This document shows, piece after piece, positions 10,621 to 20,418 of a stretch of DNA of 64,000 nucleotides. Both the position numbers and the translations under genes were made by a program. The notes under the pieces were generated by a model, which was not told the DNA's origin, did no database searches, and worked only from the letters and a program-made list of their open reading frames with translations. This DNA comes from Stentor coeruleus (lineage: Eukaryota > Ciliophora > Heterotrichea > Heterotrichida > Stentoridae). The stretch is taken from assembly GCA_001970955.1 (NCBI GenBank), contig MPUH01000167.1, positions 1-64,000 of the forward strand. The letters are read 5' to 3'. Position 1 is the stretch's first letter. Each line of letters opens with the position of its first letter.

Positions 10621-11172
10621 TTAACTTATGGCTAAGCCAATCAATTTATCGATAAAAATAATCTTATTCTGCTTCTCTTGGTAATTCTCAATCTCCCAAC
10701 TGTAAATTTTTTCAATGCTACAGATACTCTTTAATATTGAATTTGCTACGATTATGCCAAAGAAGAAAAAAAATAATGATGCCAAGGTTAAAATTATCTT
10801 GACTATTACAGAATAAGGAAATAAATTTGGATATAAGATCGGGAGTAACGCCAGGCCAAAAATTATAATCAATGCCATAAGATAGAAAAATAATATTGTG
10901 CATATGGCCTTATTGATGATAAAACTTATTTGTTTTGAGCTTTTAATTTTGATGTTGTATGTATGATGGCAGATTTCGCATTTGGAACCAAGTATTGCTT
11001 CACTTTGATGCCGTAACCATTGTTTGAGACATTCTTCATGGATGTATTTTGATGTACCTTTGCATAGGCATGGAGAGATTAGCTTTTCATTAGCATTTTC
11101 AAAGCATATCCTACAGAAATTTTCAATAGACTCGTTAGTGTCTATTTCGTTGTAGTTTATATGATTTCCCAT
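10621..11172 (-). CDS. RING-CH (MARCH-type) membrane E3 ubiquitin ligase, copy 1, 183 aa
   Basis: An E3 ligase of the membrane-associated RING-CH kind, which ubiquitinates membrane proteins. The RINGv domain covers about residues 17-70: CRICF, then CLCKGTSKYIHEECLKQWL and CEICHHTY give the C4HC3 zinc pattern. Two hydrophobic segments (about 83-107 and 117-145) anchor it, and the short tail after them is charged. The start is set at MGNH (11172), because the sister gene at 12888 begins at the same point and aligns throughout; an upstream in-frame ATG (11307) adds 45 residues of poor composition. The leading MGNH might permit N-myristoylation, though position 6 is not Ser/Thr. Confidence 0.88.
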   Translation of the reverse strand: MGNHINYNEIDTNESIENFCRICFENANEKLISPCLCKGTSKYIHEECLKQWLRHQSEAILGSKCEICHHTYNIKIKSSKQISFIINKAICTILFFYLMALIIIFGLALLPILYPNLFPYSVIVKIILTLASLFFFFFGIIVANSILKSICSIEKIYSWEIENYQEKQNKIIFIDKLIGLAIS

Positions 11173-12887
11173 TATTATTAGGTAGTGGTTGACATTCTTT
11201 TTGTAAGTAAAATAATAATAGTTTTTGAGTTCAATAGTGTGGAAGTATCTCAATTTTGCATGAAAGGTTTTATATTTATTTTTCCCCCTATGATTACTAT
11301 TAAGCAAGGTTTGTTTAAATCAATGTTTATGATTATAGCGGGTAATAGTAGTGATTTTGATACTATTTTCTAAAAATTTTGAGCTAATTTTTAGATATGA
11401 AATCTTATGATAAGTTTTTGAAATGCAAAACAAATAACTTATAGAAGATGAATTTGTAAATTAATAAAGAATAAAATAGACAGTTTAAAATATTGAAATA
11501 TAGAGGATAAAGTTTTAAAATGATAATTTTAATAGGAAATGTATTAAATCTAGTCAATGTGATTTGGTGTCAATTTTTTTTGTGAATAAGAATATGCTTG
11601 TGCTTCAAATCATTATGAAAAGTAGGAGGATTTTAGAAGTGATAAAATGTGAAGAGATGAAGCTAAGGGGCAATAAATAACTTAAAATGCGTGACTTGAA
11701 TTCATTAGAGTCTTAGACTCTATCTATAAAATACTAAATTGTATTAATCTGATAAGAAAAGTAAATACCGCTTTGATAGATGCAAGTGATAACTAGGAAT
11801 ACTATCCAAATCATCAAGATAAGAAAACTCCATACTTCAAGTAAAGGGCATAAATCTGATTTTATAATAATAATGTATTTCAATATTAAACTTATATTTG
11901 CTTAAATTTTCAAGAATCATAAAAATCACTCTAAAGACTGAATTCTTTTAATCATACGATTTCTTCCTTAATTTTTTGCACAGATAATGGCTAGTTGTTG
12001 ATGTTTGCTAAAAAAAAATTTGCATGGGAACCATAAAAATTTTAATATAAAAATAGTTTAGTATGGTATATAAATATAATTATATTAGAGCTTAATAGCA
12101 GTACAGGATAATATAAATATTGAAAATTTTTATTACTTTTGAACTTTTCTTGTTAGAGAAATTAGTTTCTTAATCCTAGAATGCACTGAACTAAATCTTC
12201 TAAAATATAACCTTCATACCCTAATAGCACATCTATTCCTATTTTGCATAAAAATTATCCCAATACAAATTTATCGTAGCCAAATACCTAGCACTAAGAA
12301 TTTAACCAGTCTAAATCATCACTTTTGCATTTTATCAGCTTAACTCATCACTTGTAAAATTACCCAGCATAGCCAAGTGCTATATCTCATCATTTAAAAA
12401 TCCAAAAATCTTCTATTCCAATAGCCTAATTCCTTATATTTACTTAAATTTTATCTTTTCAAATACCTTAAAATTACTCAAAAATTCTCCATCACTATCC
12501 TCAGTCTTCTTGTTTTACCCTACTTTCACCTAATTTATTTATCTATACCTTCTAACAAACTTATTCTTAAAAGCAATTCGATCCTTATGCGCATGTACTA
12601 AAAACCTCAACAATAAAGCACGGAAAAATAAAAAAACCCTCAAACAAATTTTAATGCTTACAAAAACCAAGTCGAATCTAAAAATAATTCTTGGAATCCA
12701 AATTCAAGTCAAAAATCCTTAAATAATTTCACAAAAAAAGATAAGTTTACCTTTCTTACCAAATATCATATAAACTCTTAGAAAAATATTCAATGACATA
12801 CAAAATTATAAGAAAAACTTAGGACCAATTTTCTCTAAACAGTAATTCCTGAATAAAATAAGAGTCTCATATTTACTTGAAATTAAC
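11173..12887. other. Spacer between the two RING-CH copies
   Basis: It holds the promoter of copy 1 at its left end (G/T-rich on the + strand) and the 3' flank of copy 2 at its right end (C-rich). Words such as actattaagcaa (about 11295) and ttttaata with tattaaat (about 11527-11547) recur at about 13545 and 13785. No gene or RNA seen. Confidence 0.5.
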
Positions 12888-13433
12888 TTATGGTAGGCCA
12901 ATCAATTTATAGATAAGACTAGCCCTATTCTTCTGTTCTTGGTAATTCTCGATCCCCCAACTGTAACTTTTTTCGATATTGAAAATCTTCCCCAAAGTTA
13001 GGCATGTTGCGGTAATACCAACAATAAAGAAAAAAAATGATGCCAGCGTTAAAAATATTGAGACTATAGCATTATATGGAAACAAATTCCGATACACAAT
13101 CGGGATTAGTGCTAGGATTAAAGCGAAAAACAAGGTAATAAAGTAAAAAAGTATCGTTGTGCAAATAGATTTATTTAAGATTAACCGCAATTTCTTTGAG
13201 CTGTTGATTTCGATTGAGTATACATGATGGCAGATTTCGCACTTAGAACCAAATATTGTATCACTTTGATACCGTAGCCATTGTTTAAGGCATTCTTCAT
13301 GTATATATTTTGATGTACCTTTGCACAGGCATGGGGAGATTAGTTTTTCATTAGCATTTTCGAAGCAAATCCTACATAGTTTCTCATTGATTTCGCTAAT
13401 GTCTAGGCTGTGATATTTAAAATGATTTCCCAT
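12888..13433 (-). CDS. RING-CH (MARCH-type) membrane E3 ubiquitin ligase, copy 2, 181 aa
   Basis: Close paralogue of the gene at 10621-11172 in the same orientation, 2.27 kb away. The zinc core is almost identical (CRICFENANEKLISPCLCKG in both), and the stretch SKYIHEECLKQWLR is unchanged. The membrane segments have diverged more: substitutions concentrate in the two hydrophobic helices and the Lys/Ser-rich linker. Two transmembrane helices and a short charged tail follow the RINGv domain. It starts at MGNHFKYH. Both copies keep all zinc ligands, so both should be functional and may differ in target membrane or substrate. Confidence 0.9.
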   Translation of the reverse strand: MGNHFKYHSLDISEINEKLCRICFENANEKLISPCLCKGTSKYIHEECLKQWLRYQSDTIFGSKCEICHHVYSIEINSSKKLRLILNKSICTTILFYFITLFFALILALIPIVYRNLFPYNAIVSIFLTLASFFFFIVGITATCLTLGKIFNIEKSYSWGIENYQEQKNRASLIYKLIGLP

Positions 13434-14501
13434 TATTTATAAAGTTTGATATAAGGCAATTTCTTAGACTGATATTATTTTTTAAATTAAATAGTAAAGA
13501 TATTCAGATTTAATAATTTCGTGTGTATTCTTGTTATTTTAATTACTATTAAGCAATACATTTTTAATGATTAGGTTAAAGAATTTCAGTAATTTTGAGA
13601 TATGCCTCAGAATAGAATTCTGAAATTAAGTGTTTTTTACTAGATTGAGTTTATAGTAAGTAATGCTTAATATAAATAGAGAAATAAAACAGTTTTGAAG
13701 TAGGTGGTTTCACAAATATTGTAAAGAATTTAATATGTAGTTTAAGTTATTCAAATATAGGGGGAAATTTTCGAAAAGGATTTTAATAGAAAATGGCATA
13801 TTAAATATTTTGATATCTAATATTCTGGTTATATTTTATACAAGTATGAACAGGAGTTTTAGCCTTGAAAATCCTATAGAATATAATTTATATGCATTTT
13901 ATACAAATATTATTTTAATTTGGAAGTGATATATAAATACTATAAAACATGTAATTAAAGTTTGTAAAACATAATCAAATAATTTTTGAATCGAATTGTA
14001 ACTAATCATATTTTACATAAACTCTAAATTTATGTACCTAAAAACCACAATAATCCTATAATAAAAAACCCTAAAAGATTCACATTAACTTATTTCATAT
14101 ACTTCACCTATTCATTTTCTTAAATTAAATACCTTTCAAAAAAACTATCTATAATTATAAATTATTATCTTATAACACCAACACCAAACCATAAACCATC
14201 CACCTTCATAATATATCCCATAATACAAAACTTCATAAAAATACACAATTTCTCATCAAAAACCACATAAAACCTACCATCCAAAATCTAAAATCTAATC
14301 TTCACATCCCAAAACCTTAAAAAATCCCAACTATCTTCTCTCAAAAAAACTCACAACAAATCTCAATATAAAATTCTTCCAATCATATTTTCCATCATAA
14401 AAGCCTTCAAATCCTAAAATAATTTGCCTTTAACTCTAAAAACTATCTTTTCCTAATAAGAAAATTTCGTAAGCATCAAGGTTCCATTTATGGTGAAATA
14501 A
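13434..14501. other. Divergent intergenic region
   Basis: Its left part (to about 13810) matches the upstream flank of RING-CH copy 1. From about 14030 to 14470 the + strand is extremely A/C-rich and nearly free of G, leading into the peptidase gene on the + strand. No gene or RNA recognised. Confidence 0.5.
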
Positions 14502-16142
14502 ATGAATTGGGTAAAAATTGTATTGCTTGGGGTATTATGCATTGTTAGTCATGCTGAAGAAATGCTTTACTTACAAGCAGGATATTTTGTAGAGCATTTT
14601 ACGGTTCCCTTAGACCATATTAATGGAGATCCAGGACTGATTAGCATCAAAACCCTTTTGCATATTGGAGACCCTAATGGACCATTGTTTGTTTACACTG
14701 GAAATGAAGCGCCAATAGAAGCATTTTTCTATACAGCAGGGTGGCTTGTTTACACTTTAGGTCCATATTACAATGCAACTGTAGCTTTTATCGAGCACAG
14801 ATACTATGGAGACTCATTACCTAACTCAATGAATTACGCTTATTTGAACACTGATCAAGTACTTTTAGACTTTGCTCAAATCATAATGCAACTTAAACCA
14901 AGCGAATCAACTCCAGTTGTAGTCTTTGGAGGATCATATGGAGGTATGCTTTCAGCTTACTTTCGTATAAAATTCCCTCATTTAGTTGATGGAGCAATCG
15001 CAAGCTCAGCTCCAGTACTTGAATACCTTGACAAAGAAGGTATGGGTTTAATGTATCAAACAACTCAAGATTACTTCGATGCTTATCCTAATTGTGCTTT
15101 CAACATAAACGATGGATTTAACATCCTTGACAACTTTGCCCAGAACTCATACACTTGGAATGGACTAAGTTCTATTTTCCAAACATGTTCTCCAATAACA
15201 TCAAGTTCACAAGTTTTAGCCTTAGAAGATTGGTTAAGTAATGCTATTGAAGCTATGGCTCAACTTAATTACCCATACCCAACAACTCTTAATGGATATA
15301 TGCCAGCTTTTCCAGTTAATGTTTCTTGTTCAATAATAGGAGTTTATAGTTCTCCAGTAAAAAACATGTGGAGAACTTTACAAGGATTAGCTAAAGTTGC
15401 AGGATTAATATATAATAGTACTGGAACTACATCATGTTATAGTCCTTGGGANTATAGTTCTCCAGTAAAAAACATGTGGAGAACTTTACAAGGATTAGCT
15501 AAAGTTGCAGGATTAATATATAATAGTACTGGAACTACATCATGTTATAGTCCTTGGGATAATTCAACAGATCAATCATCGATATCTTGGGGTTATCAAA
15601 TTTGCACTGAACTTATGATGCCACAAGGATCTTATGGTATACCTTATGATATGTTCCCATCACGTCCTTATGATTTTAGTACTTTTAATGCTAGTTGCNA
15701 TAATTCAACAGATCAATCATCGATATCTTGGGGTTATCAAATTTGCACTGAACTTATGATGCCGCAAGGATCTTATGGTATACCTTATGATATGTTCCCA
15801 TCACGTCCTTATGATTTTAGTACTTTTAATGCTAGTTGTTATCAAACATATGGTGTATTTCCTAATCCTGAATGGTATCCGATTAATTATGGTTTTACAC
15901 CTTTTTATGTGAATTCATTGAAAAACTTATCGAATGTTGTGTTTTCATGGGGATCTGAAGACCCTTGGCAGACTGGGTGTTTGAAAGAAGCACCAAATAA
16001 TAATGTTAGGGTTATTAAGATTTTTGGTGGAGCTCATCATTTGGATTTAAGAAGACCTAATCGTAATGATCCTCAGAGTGTGATTAGTGCAAGAAATAGT
16101 GAACAAGGGCTTATTGAACAGTGGATTGGATGGAGTGGTTAG
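14502..16142 (+). CDS. S28-family serine carboxypeptidase/dipeptidase (Pro-X type), secreted or lysosomal
   Basis: Matches peptidase family S28 (lysosomal Pro-X carboxypeptidase, DPP7), which cleaves after proline from peptide ends in acidic compartments. A signal peptide covers about residues 1-18 (VKIVLLGVLCIVSHA). The nucleophile lies in GGSYGGML, Asp in SWGSEDPWQTGC and His in FGGAHHLDLR, so the triad is complete. IEHRYYGDS is the family's early motif. The apparent 546 residues contain two tandem duplications of 36 and 47 residues, each joined by a single N. These look like assembly joins rather than biology; the collapsed protein would be 463 aa, normal for the family. The frame survives in both versions. 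Confidence 0.9.
   Translation: MNWVKIVLLGVLCIVSHAEEMLYLQAGYFVEHFTVPLDHINGDPGLISIKTLLHIGDPNGPLFVYTGNEAPIEAFFYTAGWLVYTLGPYYNATVAFIEHRYYGDSLPNSMNYAYLNTDQVLLDFAQIIMQLKPSESTPVVVFGGSYGGMLSAYFRIKFPHLVDGAIASSAPVLEYLDKEGMGLMYQTTQDYFDAYPNCAFNINDGFNILDNFAQNSYTWNGLSSIFQTCSPITSSSQVLALEDWLSNAIEAMAQLNYPYPTTLNGYMPAFPVNVSCSIIGVYSSPVKNMWRTLQGLAKVAGLIYNSTGTTSCYSPWXYSSPVKNMWRTLQGLAKVAGLIYNSTGTTSCYSPWDNSTDQSSISWGYQICTELMMPQGSYGIPYDMFPSRPYDFSTFNASCXNSTDQSSISWGYQICTELMMPQGSYGIPYDMFPSRPYDFSTFNASCYQTYGVFPNPEWYPINYGFTPFYVNSLKNLSNVVFSWGSEDPWQTGCLKEAPNNNVRVIKIFGGAHHLDLRRPNRNDPQSVISARNSEQGLIEQWIGWSG
15345..15559 (+). repeat. 107-bp direct duplication around a single N (probable assembly join)
   Basis: 15345-15451 is repeated as 15453-15559 with N at 15452. 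The copies look identical by eye. One N between identical overlapping ends is the pattern left when two contigs that overlap are joined without merging. Confidence 0.88.
15559..15839 (+). repeat. 140-bp direct duplication around a single N (probable assembly join)
   Basis: 15559-15698 is repeated as 15700-15839 with N at 15699. The copies differ at two sites that I can see (ccacaagg against ccgcaagg, and the last base C against T). This could reflect allelic or sequencing variation in two contig ends. Confidence 0.88.
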
Positions 16143-16581
16143 TTAGGTAATAAAGTTAGAAGCAACTTTTGGATTTTTTTTGTTTTAAAAATGTTGTTGA
16201 TTTCAATGATTTTTTATAATAGAATTTGGCTTTATGATTGAAGAATTGTTGTATATAAATTTCTCAGCGAACTGGATTTCTTGAAATTCTTTATAGGAAT
16301 TTCAAAAATATAGATTAGGATATTTGAAGATGAAGAATTTATATGGAGTAAACGAAACTAAGGAGACTTTTATGGTATGCTTTAACTAATTATGAAGTAG
16401 ATACAAACTTATTAAAAATATTATGGAATATACTAGGGGGTATTAAGATTTGAGATGTATATATCAAATTTATGTGCAAGTTTAATTATATAATATCAGC
16501 ACAACATAAAAAACATAAAATCCTTAATAACCCTTATACAAATCACATTATCTTAATTAACATTTCAAATTGCTATTATTT
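16143..16581. other. Convergent intergenic spacer
   Basis: G/T-rich on the + strand after the peptidase stop, then C-rich toward the 3' end of the - strand pseudokinase gene. Nothing else recognised. Confidence 0.45.
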
Positions 16582-18618
16582 CTATATATCTATAATACTT
16601 ATATCCACAGCTTTGCGCATGCAAGCATCTCCCTCATAATACTCTAATACAGAAAACCTCAAATTCAAAAAACATTTCCTAAGAACCGCATTCCTGATAC
16701 TACTTATCTTAACACCAGACAAAATAATTTCATCCTCATACAAAATTATCTCTTCCTCATCCACATCACAAACAACTCCAAAACCTTTCCTAAAACTATA
16801 ATCCTTTAATTTCCCTTCAATATTTTCCTTAACAATTTTCTCATCATATAAATAAATTTTATCAAGCATCTTTGAGTATATACAACTTGATGATCTCTTT
16901 ATAAAAAGATTTTGAAAATTTTTTCCTTTAAAACTGTCGATATCTTGATCTGAAGTTTCAGCTGACCCTAAACAACTTTTTTTACCATTTTGTGATTTAA
17001 GATAATTATTTTCAGTGAAATCACAAGCAGTAGGTATATCTTCATGTATAAGCAATGATGATATAGGATGCGGATTTTTAATATTGAAAATCAAATTTTC
17101 AATAACTTCTTTATCAGCATTTTCATAATCTTTAGGAGTTTCTTCTTGGTTTTGAGATGTTTCTTGCGACTCTTCTTCGATTAATATTGGTGTTGAGAAG
17201 GTAAAAATGTCTGGGGTTTTTATCTCTTCATCGTTAAAAATTGGGGATTCGGTTAGAGTGAAGTTTATTGAGCTTTTATCAGAAGTAAAAAAACCTCCTT
17301 CACAAGTTGGTTGGTCTAATGGGTTTTCATCGCTTATTCTGTTGTTTTCTATTGGACTGACCCCTAAATTATTCATGTTTTCCATTGAACTTTCTTCATG
17401 GTCAGGACTAGATTCAAGTATTTCTTTCATTTCATCATGGAGGAGGATGTCATAGATTTTTATCTTTCCATTTGAGTTTAGGTCTAACTCCTGCCATTCA
17501 AAAGGTCCTGAGTCGTAATCAGCTATTTCACAATTATCACTTTTGTGGGAATCGAAAAGTTCGCGACTTTGGTAAAACTCGTTACTTGTCTCTGATGATT
17601 TTTCTATTCTCTCACTAGCATCAACATTATCACTATTTTCTTCATCAGCTATACTAGGGCTATCAGAAACCTCCTCAGGCTGTTTTTCAAAGCAGAGCTC
17701 TTCAAGTGAAATCCCAGGTTTTTTCGGACTTGACCCACAATTAATATATCCATCATTATTCCATCTGTGGGCCAAAATCTCAACTAAACTACATCTATCC
17801 AAAGCTGGAGCAAACATCTTCCTAACTAAATCTAAATCCTTAATATCAAACCCTAAAGCTTCCAATTTATCAATAACATCTTGAGGATTTTTTATATATG
17901 GCGCTGAAGTAACCATCTGTAAAAATAATAACCCAACAGACCACACATCATTTTTCGTACCAATTTCAGTTTCAGGAGCTCTTGTAAACGAACTAGCATT
18001 CAAAAGAACCAAAGGGTGAATTTTCGCTTGACCGTTTATTATAAACACCTCTCGATCAGTAAGATATTGCAAAACAATGCCACATTCATGATATTTGGCA
18101 ACTCCTTTTATAATCTGTTCTAATAGTTTAACAGCTAAATTTTTCTGTATGCGGTTTATTCTTATGAAATCCGCTAAATTCATATCTGCACAAGGTTCAG
18201 TAACTATGTTTATACATCTATCATCTTCACCGATATAGAAAATTTTAACAAGGCTATCATTACTATTAGCTTGTAACTTAAATGTATTGTCTAAAATCCT
18301 ATCCATCGCCTTTAAAGACATTTCAAGTTTTTTCAGAATCAGGATTTCTTTAACAGTTTCCGAAGGGTTATGGATACAAAAGTACCTTTCTCCATAGAAT
18401 ATCGGACAAATGCGATTCCCTAATGAGTAAATAGAAGTTATATCATCAGAAGCAAATAAACGTGTAGGGGGTTCAGAAATCTTATAGTATGGTTTGCTTG
18501 TCAGATCGATATTGTTTACAGAATCAAATATAGATTCTTGACATGAGATGATTTCATTGTGAGAATATAAGCAAACTTGTTCATTTGTTGAAAGAGTTGA
18601 AGTTTGGCAGCAGCCCAT
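16582..18618 (-). CDS. Membrane-anchored protein with a degenerate kinase (pseudokinase) domain, 678 aa
   Basis: The N-terminus MGCCQTS is a typical dual N-myristoylation/palmitoylation signal (Gly2, Cys3, Cys4). Residues about 65-290 follow the layout of a protein kinase: a KKLEMSLKAMDRIL helix, LVKIFYIGEDDRCINIVTEP before the hinge, a C-lobe helix LLEQIIKGVAKYHECGI, the APE motif (214-216) and DVWSVGLLFLQM. The catalytic HRDxxxxN is replaced by LQYLTDREVF (184-193) and the DFG by KIHPL (199-203). No glycine loop is evident. It therefore should bind partners rather than phosphorylate. Residues 300-560 are acidic and Ser-rich, probably disordered; the last 120 residues look folded but match nothing I know. 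Confidence 0.85.
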   Translation of the reverse strand: MGCCQTSTLSTNEQVCLYSHNEIISCQESIFDSVNNIDLTSKPYYKISEPPTRLFASDDITSIYSLGNRICPIFYGERYFCIHNPSETVKEILILKKLEMSLKAMDRILDNTFKLQANSNDSLVKIFYIGEDDRCINIVTEPCADMNLADFIRINRIQKNLAVKLLEQIIKGVAKYHECGIVLQYLTDREVFIINGQAKIHPLVLLNASSFTRAPETEIGTKNDVWSVGLLFLQMVTSAPYIKNPQDVIDKLEALGFDIKDLDLVRKMFAPALDRCSLVEILAHRWNNDGYINCGSSPKKPGISLEELCFEKQPEEVSDSPSIADEENSDNVDASERIEKSSETSNEFYQSRELFDSHKSDNCEIADYDSGPFEWQELDLNSNGKIKIYDILLHDEMKEILESSPDHEESSMENMNNLGVSPIENNRISDENPLDQPTCEGGFFTSDKSSINFTLTESPIFNDEEIKTPDIFTFSTPILIEEESQETSQNQEETPKDYENADKEVIENLIFNIKNPHPISSLLIHEDIPTACDFTENNYLKSQNGKKSCLGSAETSDQDIDSFKGKNFQNLFIKRSSSCIYSKMLDKIYLYDEKIVKENIEGKLKDYSFRKGFGVVCDVDEEEIILYEDEIILSGVKISSIRNAVLRKCFLNLRFSVLEYYEGDACMRKAVDISIIDI

Positions 18619-18671
18619 AATTTATATATTTAACTATTATGATAAAGGTTAAGTTTTTTAGAATTTTAGGG

Positions 18672-19988
18672 TTAAAAGAAAACTCCGTATTTATCTGTTA
18701 AGCCTGACTCTTTATTGAGAAGAGTGTAGACGCCTTTTTTGATAAATGCATGGTTGTGGCTGTTTTCGTTGAGAAGTTCTTTGAAACTAAGGGCGTTTGT
18801 CCCAGATTCGATGGTGGAACTACTGCTTGAGTTGGGTAGGTCAAAGAAAATAATGCCACCTTTATTTCCTAGAAGAAGGACTAGGTTTGAATGCAAAAAC
18901 ACAACTGGAATAGCAACATTAAGATGATAAGGAAATTCAACAAAGACTTCTCTCCAAGTATCACCTTCAAGCACTTCTATACCATTAACATGCTGATTTC
19001 TATTATCAACTCCCCCAACTACATAAACTTTATCCAAATAATTGCAAGCCGTGAGTTTATTTCTTGCTTTGCACATTGAATTAAAATAAACCCAACGATT
19101 TGATTCAAAAATTTCAACTGATTTATAAGCATCATGCCCATGTTTATAATGATTTGGATTCTCACCACCTAAAACTGCTGGTTTATTGCCAATCCAAGCC
19201 ATTGCATGATTTTTTCTAGGTTTTTCTAATAAAGATAAATTGTCGATGAATTTTTTTTTTAAATTGAATAATAAAGCGCATTGGGGGATATTATCCCCAC
19301 CAGTTATAATTATGCTATTTTCCCCAACTCTTAAAGCACGAGAAGTATCTGACAAATATTCACATGGTATAGTTTTTATTTCCTCACCAGGATGCATATA
19401 TTGAATACATGAGTTTGATAAATGCACTGAAAAATTGTAATTTCCTATTAAATGATACACATTCGATGGTATCATTTTAAACAAATTATTAGTCTGTAAT
19501 TTTGGATATATAATACTTGGTCCTTCTAATTTACTAACAAACTTTTCAGCATTACCAACTTTAAGCAATGCATTTTCTAGTGGTGTATAGAAATCTTTAA
19601 CATCAATAGTATTTATTTCCTTTATATAATCACTTAAGTATTTCATATCTTGAATAAACCCATCTAATTTAGCCACTTTTTGATCACAGCATTTTGCCAA
19701 GTTTTCAAGTAATTCATGAAGATTATTTGCAAGATATTCTGTTAATTCTACAGTCTTTAAATTTAATGTTTCTATTTGATTCTGACAGGCTTCACATAAC
19801 TTTTTGATATGTTCAAGTAGGATATTTTTACTTTCTTGAGATGCGAGAATAGGATATGATGAATCTTTGTGGATAGGATAATCATATAATTTTTTGTGAA
19901 CTTCTAAGTCTCTGTGACAAAAATATGCTGCAGGACGTCTACATCGGCAGATATATGAAGCTGGTTTTCGGCACACGGTGCATTCCAT
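18672..19988 (-). CDS. Zinc-binding (B-box-like) protein with coiled coil and kelch-like propeller, 438 aa
   Basis: The first 40 residues carry a cross-brace-like zinc cluster: CTVC, CRCRR, CHRDLEVHKK and later HK/H, resembling a B-box. A helical region (about 50-150) is likely coiled coil. Residues 190-430 contain kelch-like units: NSIIITGGDNIPQ, KPAVLGGENPN, KVYVVGGVDNR, each a double-glycine strand end followed by an aromatic-rich turn, with partners such as RKNHAMAWIG and ARNKLTACNYLD. TRIM-like B-box/coiled-coil/propeller order suggests an adaptor, but no RING is present. The start lies about 430 bp from the 3' end of the next gene on the same strand. Confidence 0.78.
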   Translation of the reverse strand: MECTVCRKPASYICRCRRPAAYFCHRDLEVHKKLYDYPIHKDSSYPILASQESKNILLEHIKKLCEACQNQIETLNLKTVELTEYLANNLHELLENLAKCCDQKVAKLDGFIQDMKYLSDYIKEINTIDVKDFYTPLENALLKVGNAEKFVSKLEGPSIIYPKLQTNNLFKMIPSNVYHLIGNYNFSVHLSNSCIQYMHPGEEIKTIPCEYLSDTSRALRVGENSIIITGGDNIPQCALLFNLKKKFIDNLSLLEKPRKNHAMAWIGNKPAVLGGENPNHYKHGHDAYKSVEIFESNRWVYFNSMCKARNKLTACNYLDKVYVVGGVDNRNQHVNGIEVLEGDTWREVFVEFPYHLNVAIPVVFLHSNLVLLLGNKGGIIFFDLPNSSSSSTIESGTNALSFKELLNENSHNHAFIKKGVYTLLNKESGLTDKYGVFF

Positions 19989-20418
19989 TTTTAATAATCT
20001 TTTCCGCCAATATTGTAGGCTATAGTCCCAAAAAAGGTATTTAGCTTTTTGTATTTTAGTTTATATAATAACAAGAAAGAAAAAAAAATAGAATTAGTTA
20101 GTTAGGTAAAACCAATCCTAAATAATTCATTTTCACAGACTCAAGCTCTAAGGAGAAGCGATTATCCGCTCCTCTGCCAACTTAAAATCCGGCATACTCA
20201 AAATTGAGGTCATCCTTTTTTACTATAAATGCCTATACTTAAATCTACAATCAATCTCTCAAATGTTAATAATAACATAAATACACTTAGATTAAGAGTT
20301 TAATCCCATTAATAAAATAATTTCAGTACACCTTAAGATCTCTACCATTAACATATATCACTTTTTATGTTGCCCTCCAACAACTTACTAATCCACTACA
20401 TCTTAAATTAATCCTTTA
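19989..20418. other. Spacer holding the RNA candidate
   Basis: Apart from the structured island at 20092-20221, the spacer is A+T-rich. 20222-20418 is C-rich on the + strand, as expected downstream of the - strand RCC1 gene. No reading frame of note. Confidence 0.45.
20092..20221 (+). ncRNA. Candidate structured RNA, possibly Pol III transcribed
   Basis: A G+C-richer island in an A+T-rich spacer, with three hairpin possibilities in a row: GAGAAGCG (20153-20160) with CGCTCCTC (20167-20174), TGCC (20175-20178) with GGCA (20191-20194), and CTCAA (20197-20201) with TTGAG (20104 bases later in the window sense, i.e. 20204-20208). Six T follow at 20216-20221, like a Pol III terminator, and a TATATAAT lies at about 20062, 30 bases before the proposed 5' end. 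The first stem has one A.C mismatch on this strand but a G.U pair on the other, so a - strand transcript cannot be excluded. No known family recognised; it is not a tRNA, U6 or SRP RNA by eye. Confidence 0.33.

Larger units (their letters stand above)
10240..13810. repeat. Tandem segmental duplication carrying a RING-CH gene and its flanks
   Basis: Unit 1 spans about 10240-11550 and unit 2 about 12500-13810, offset by 2.26 kb. Homology covers the gene, at least 350 bp downstream and at least 350 bp upstream of the start. Non-coding parts have many indels, so the event is not recent. The outer limits are approximate; if the units abut, each would be about 2.27 kb. Confidence 0.7.

Noticed and set aside
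11173-11307. Longer N-terminus for RING-CH copy 1
   Set aside because: The paralogue starts at MGNH, and the extra 45 codons have spacer composition.
11185-11373. 62-codon + strand frame upstream of RING-CH copy 1
   Set aside because: Lies in the duplicated promoter region, is not kept in the second copy and has no protein features.
20092-20221. U2, U6 or tRNA gene
   Set aside because: A ten-base likeness to the U2 5' end on the - strand and an AAGGATGAC word seen in U6 are not backed by other conserved parts; no T-loop exists for a tRNA.
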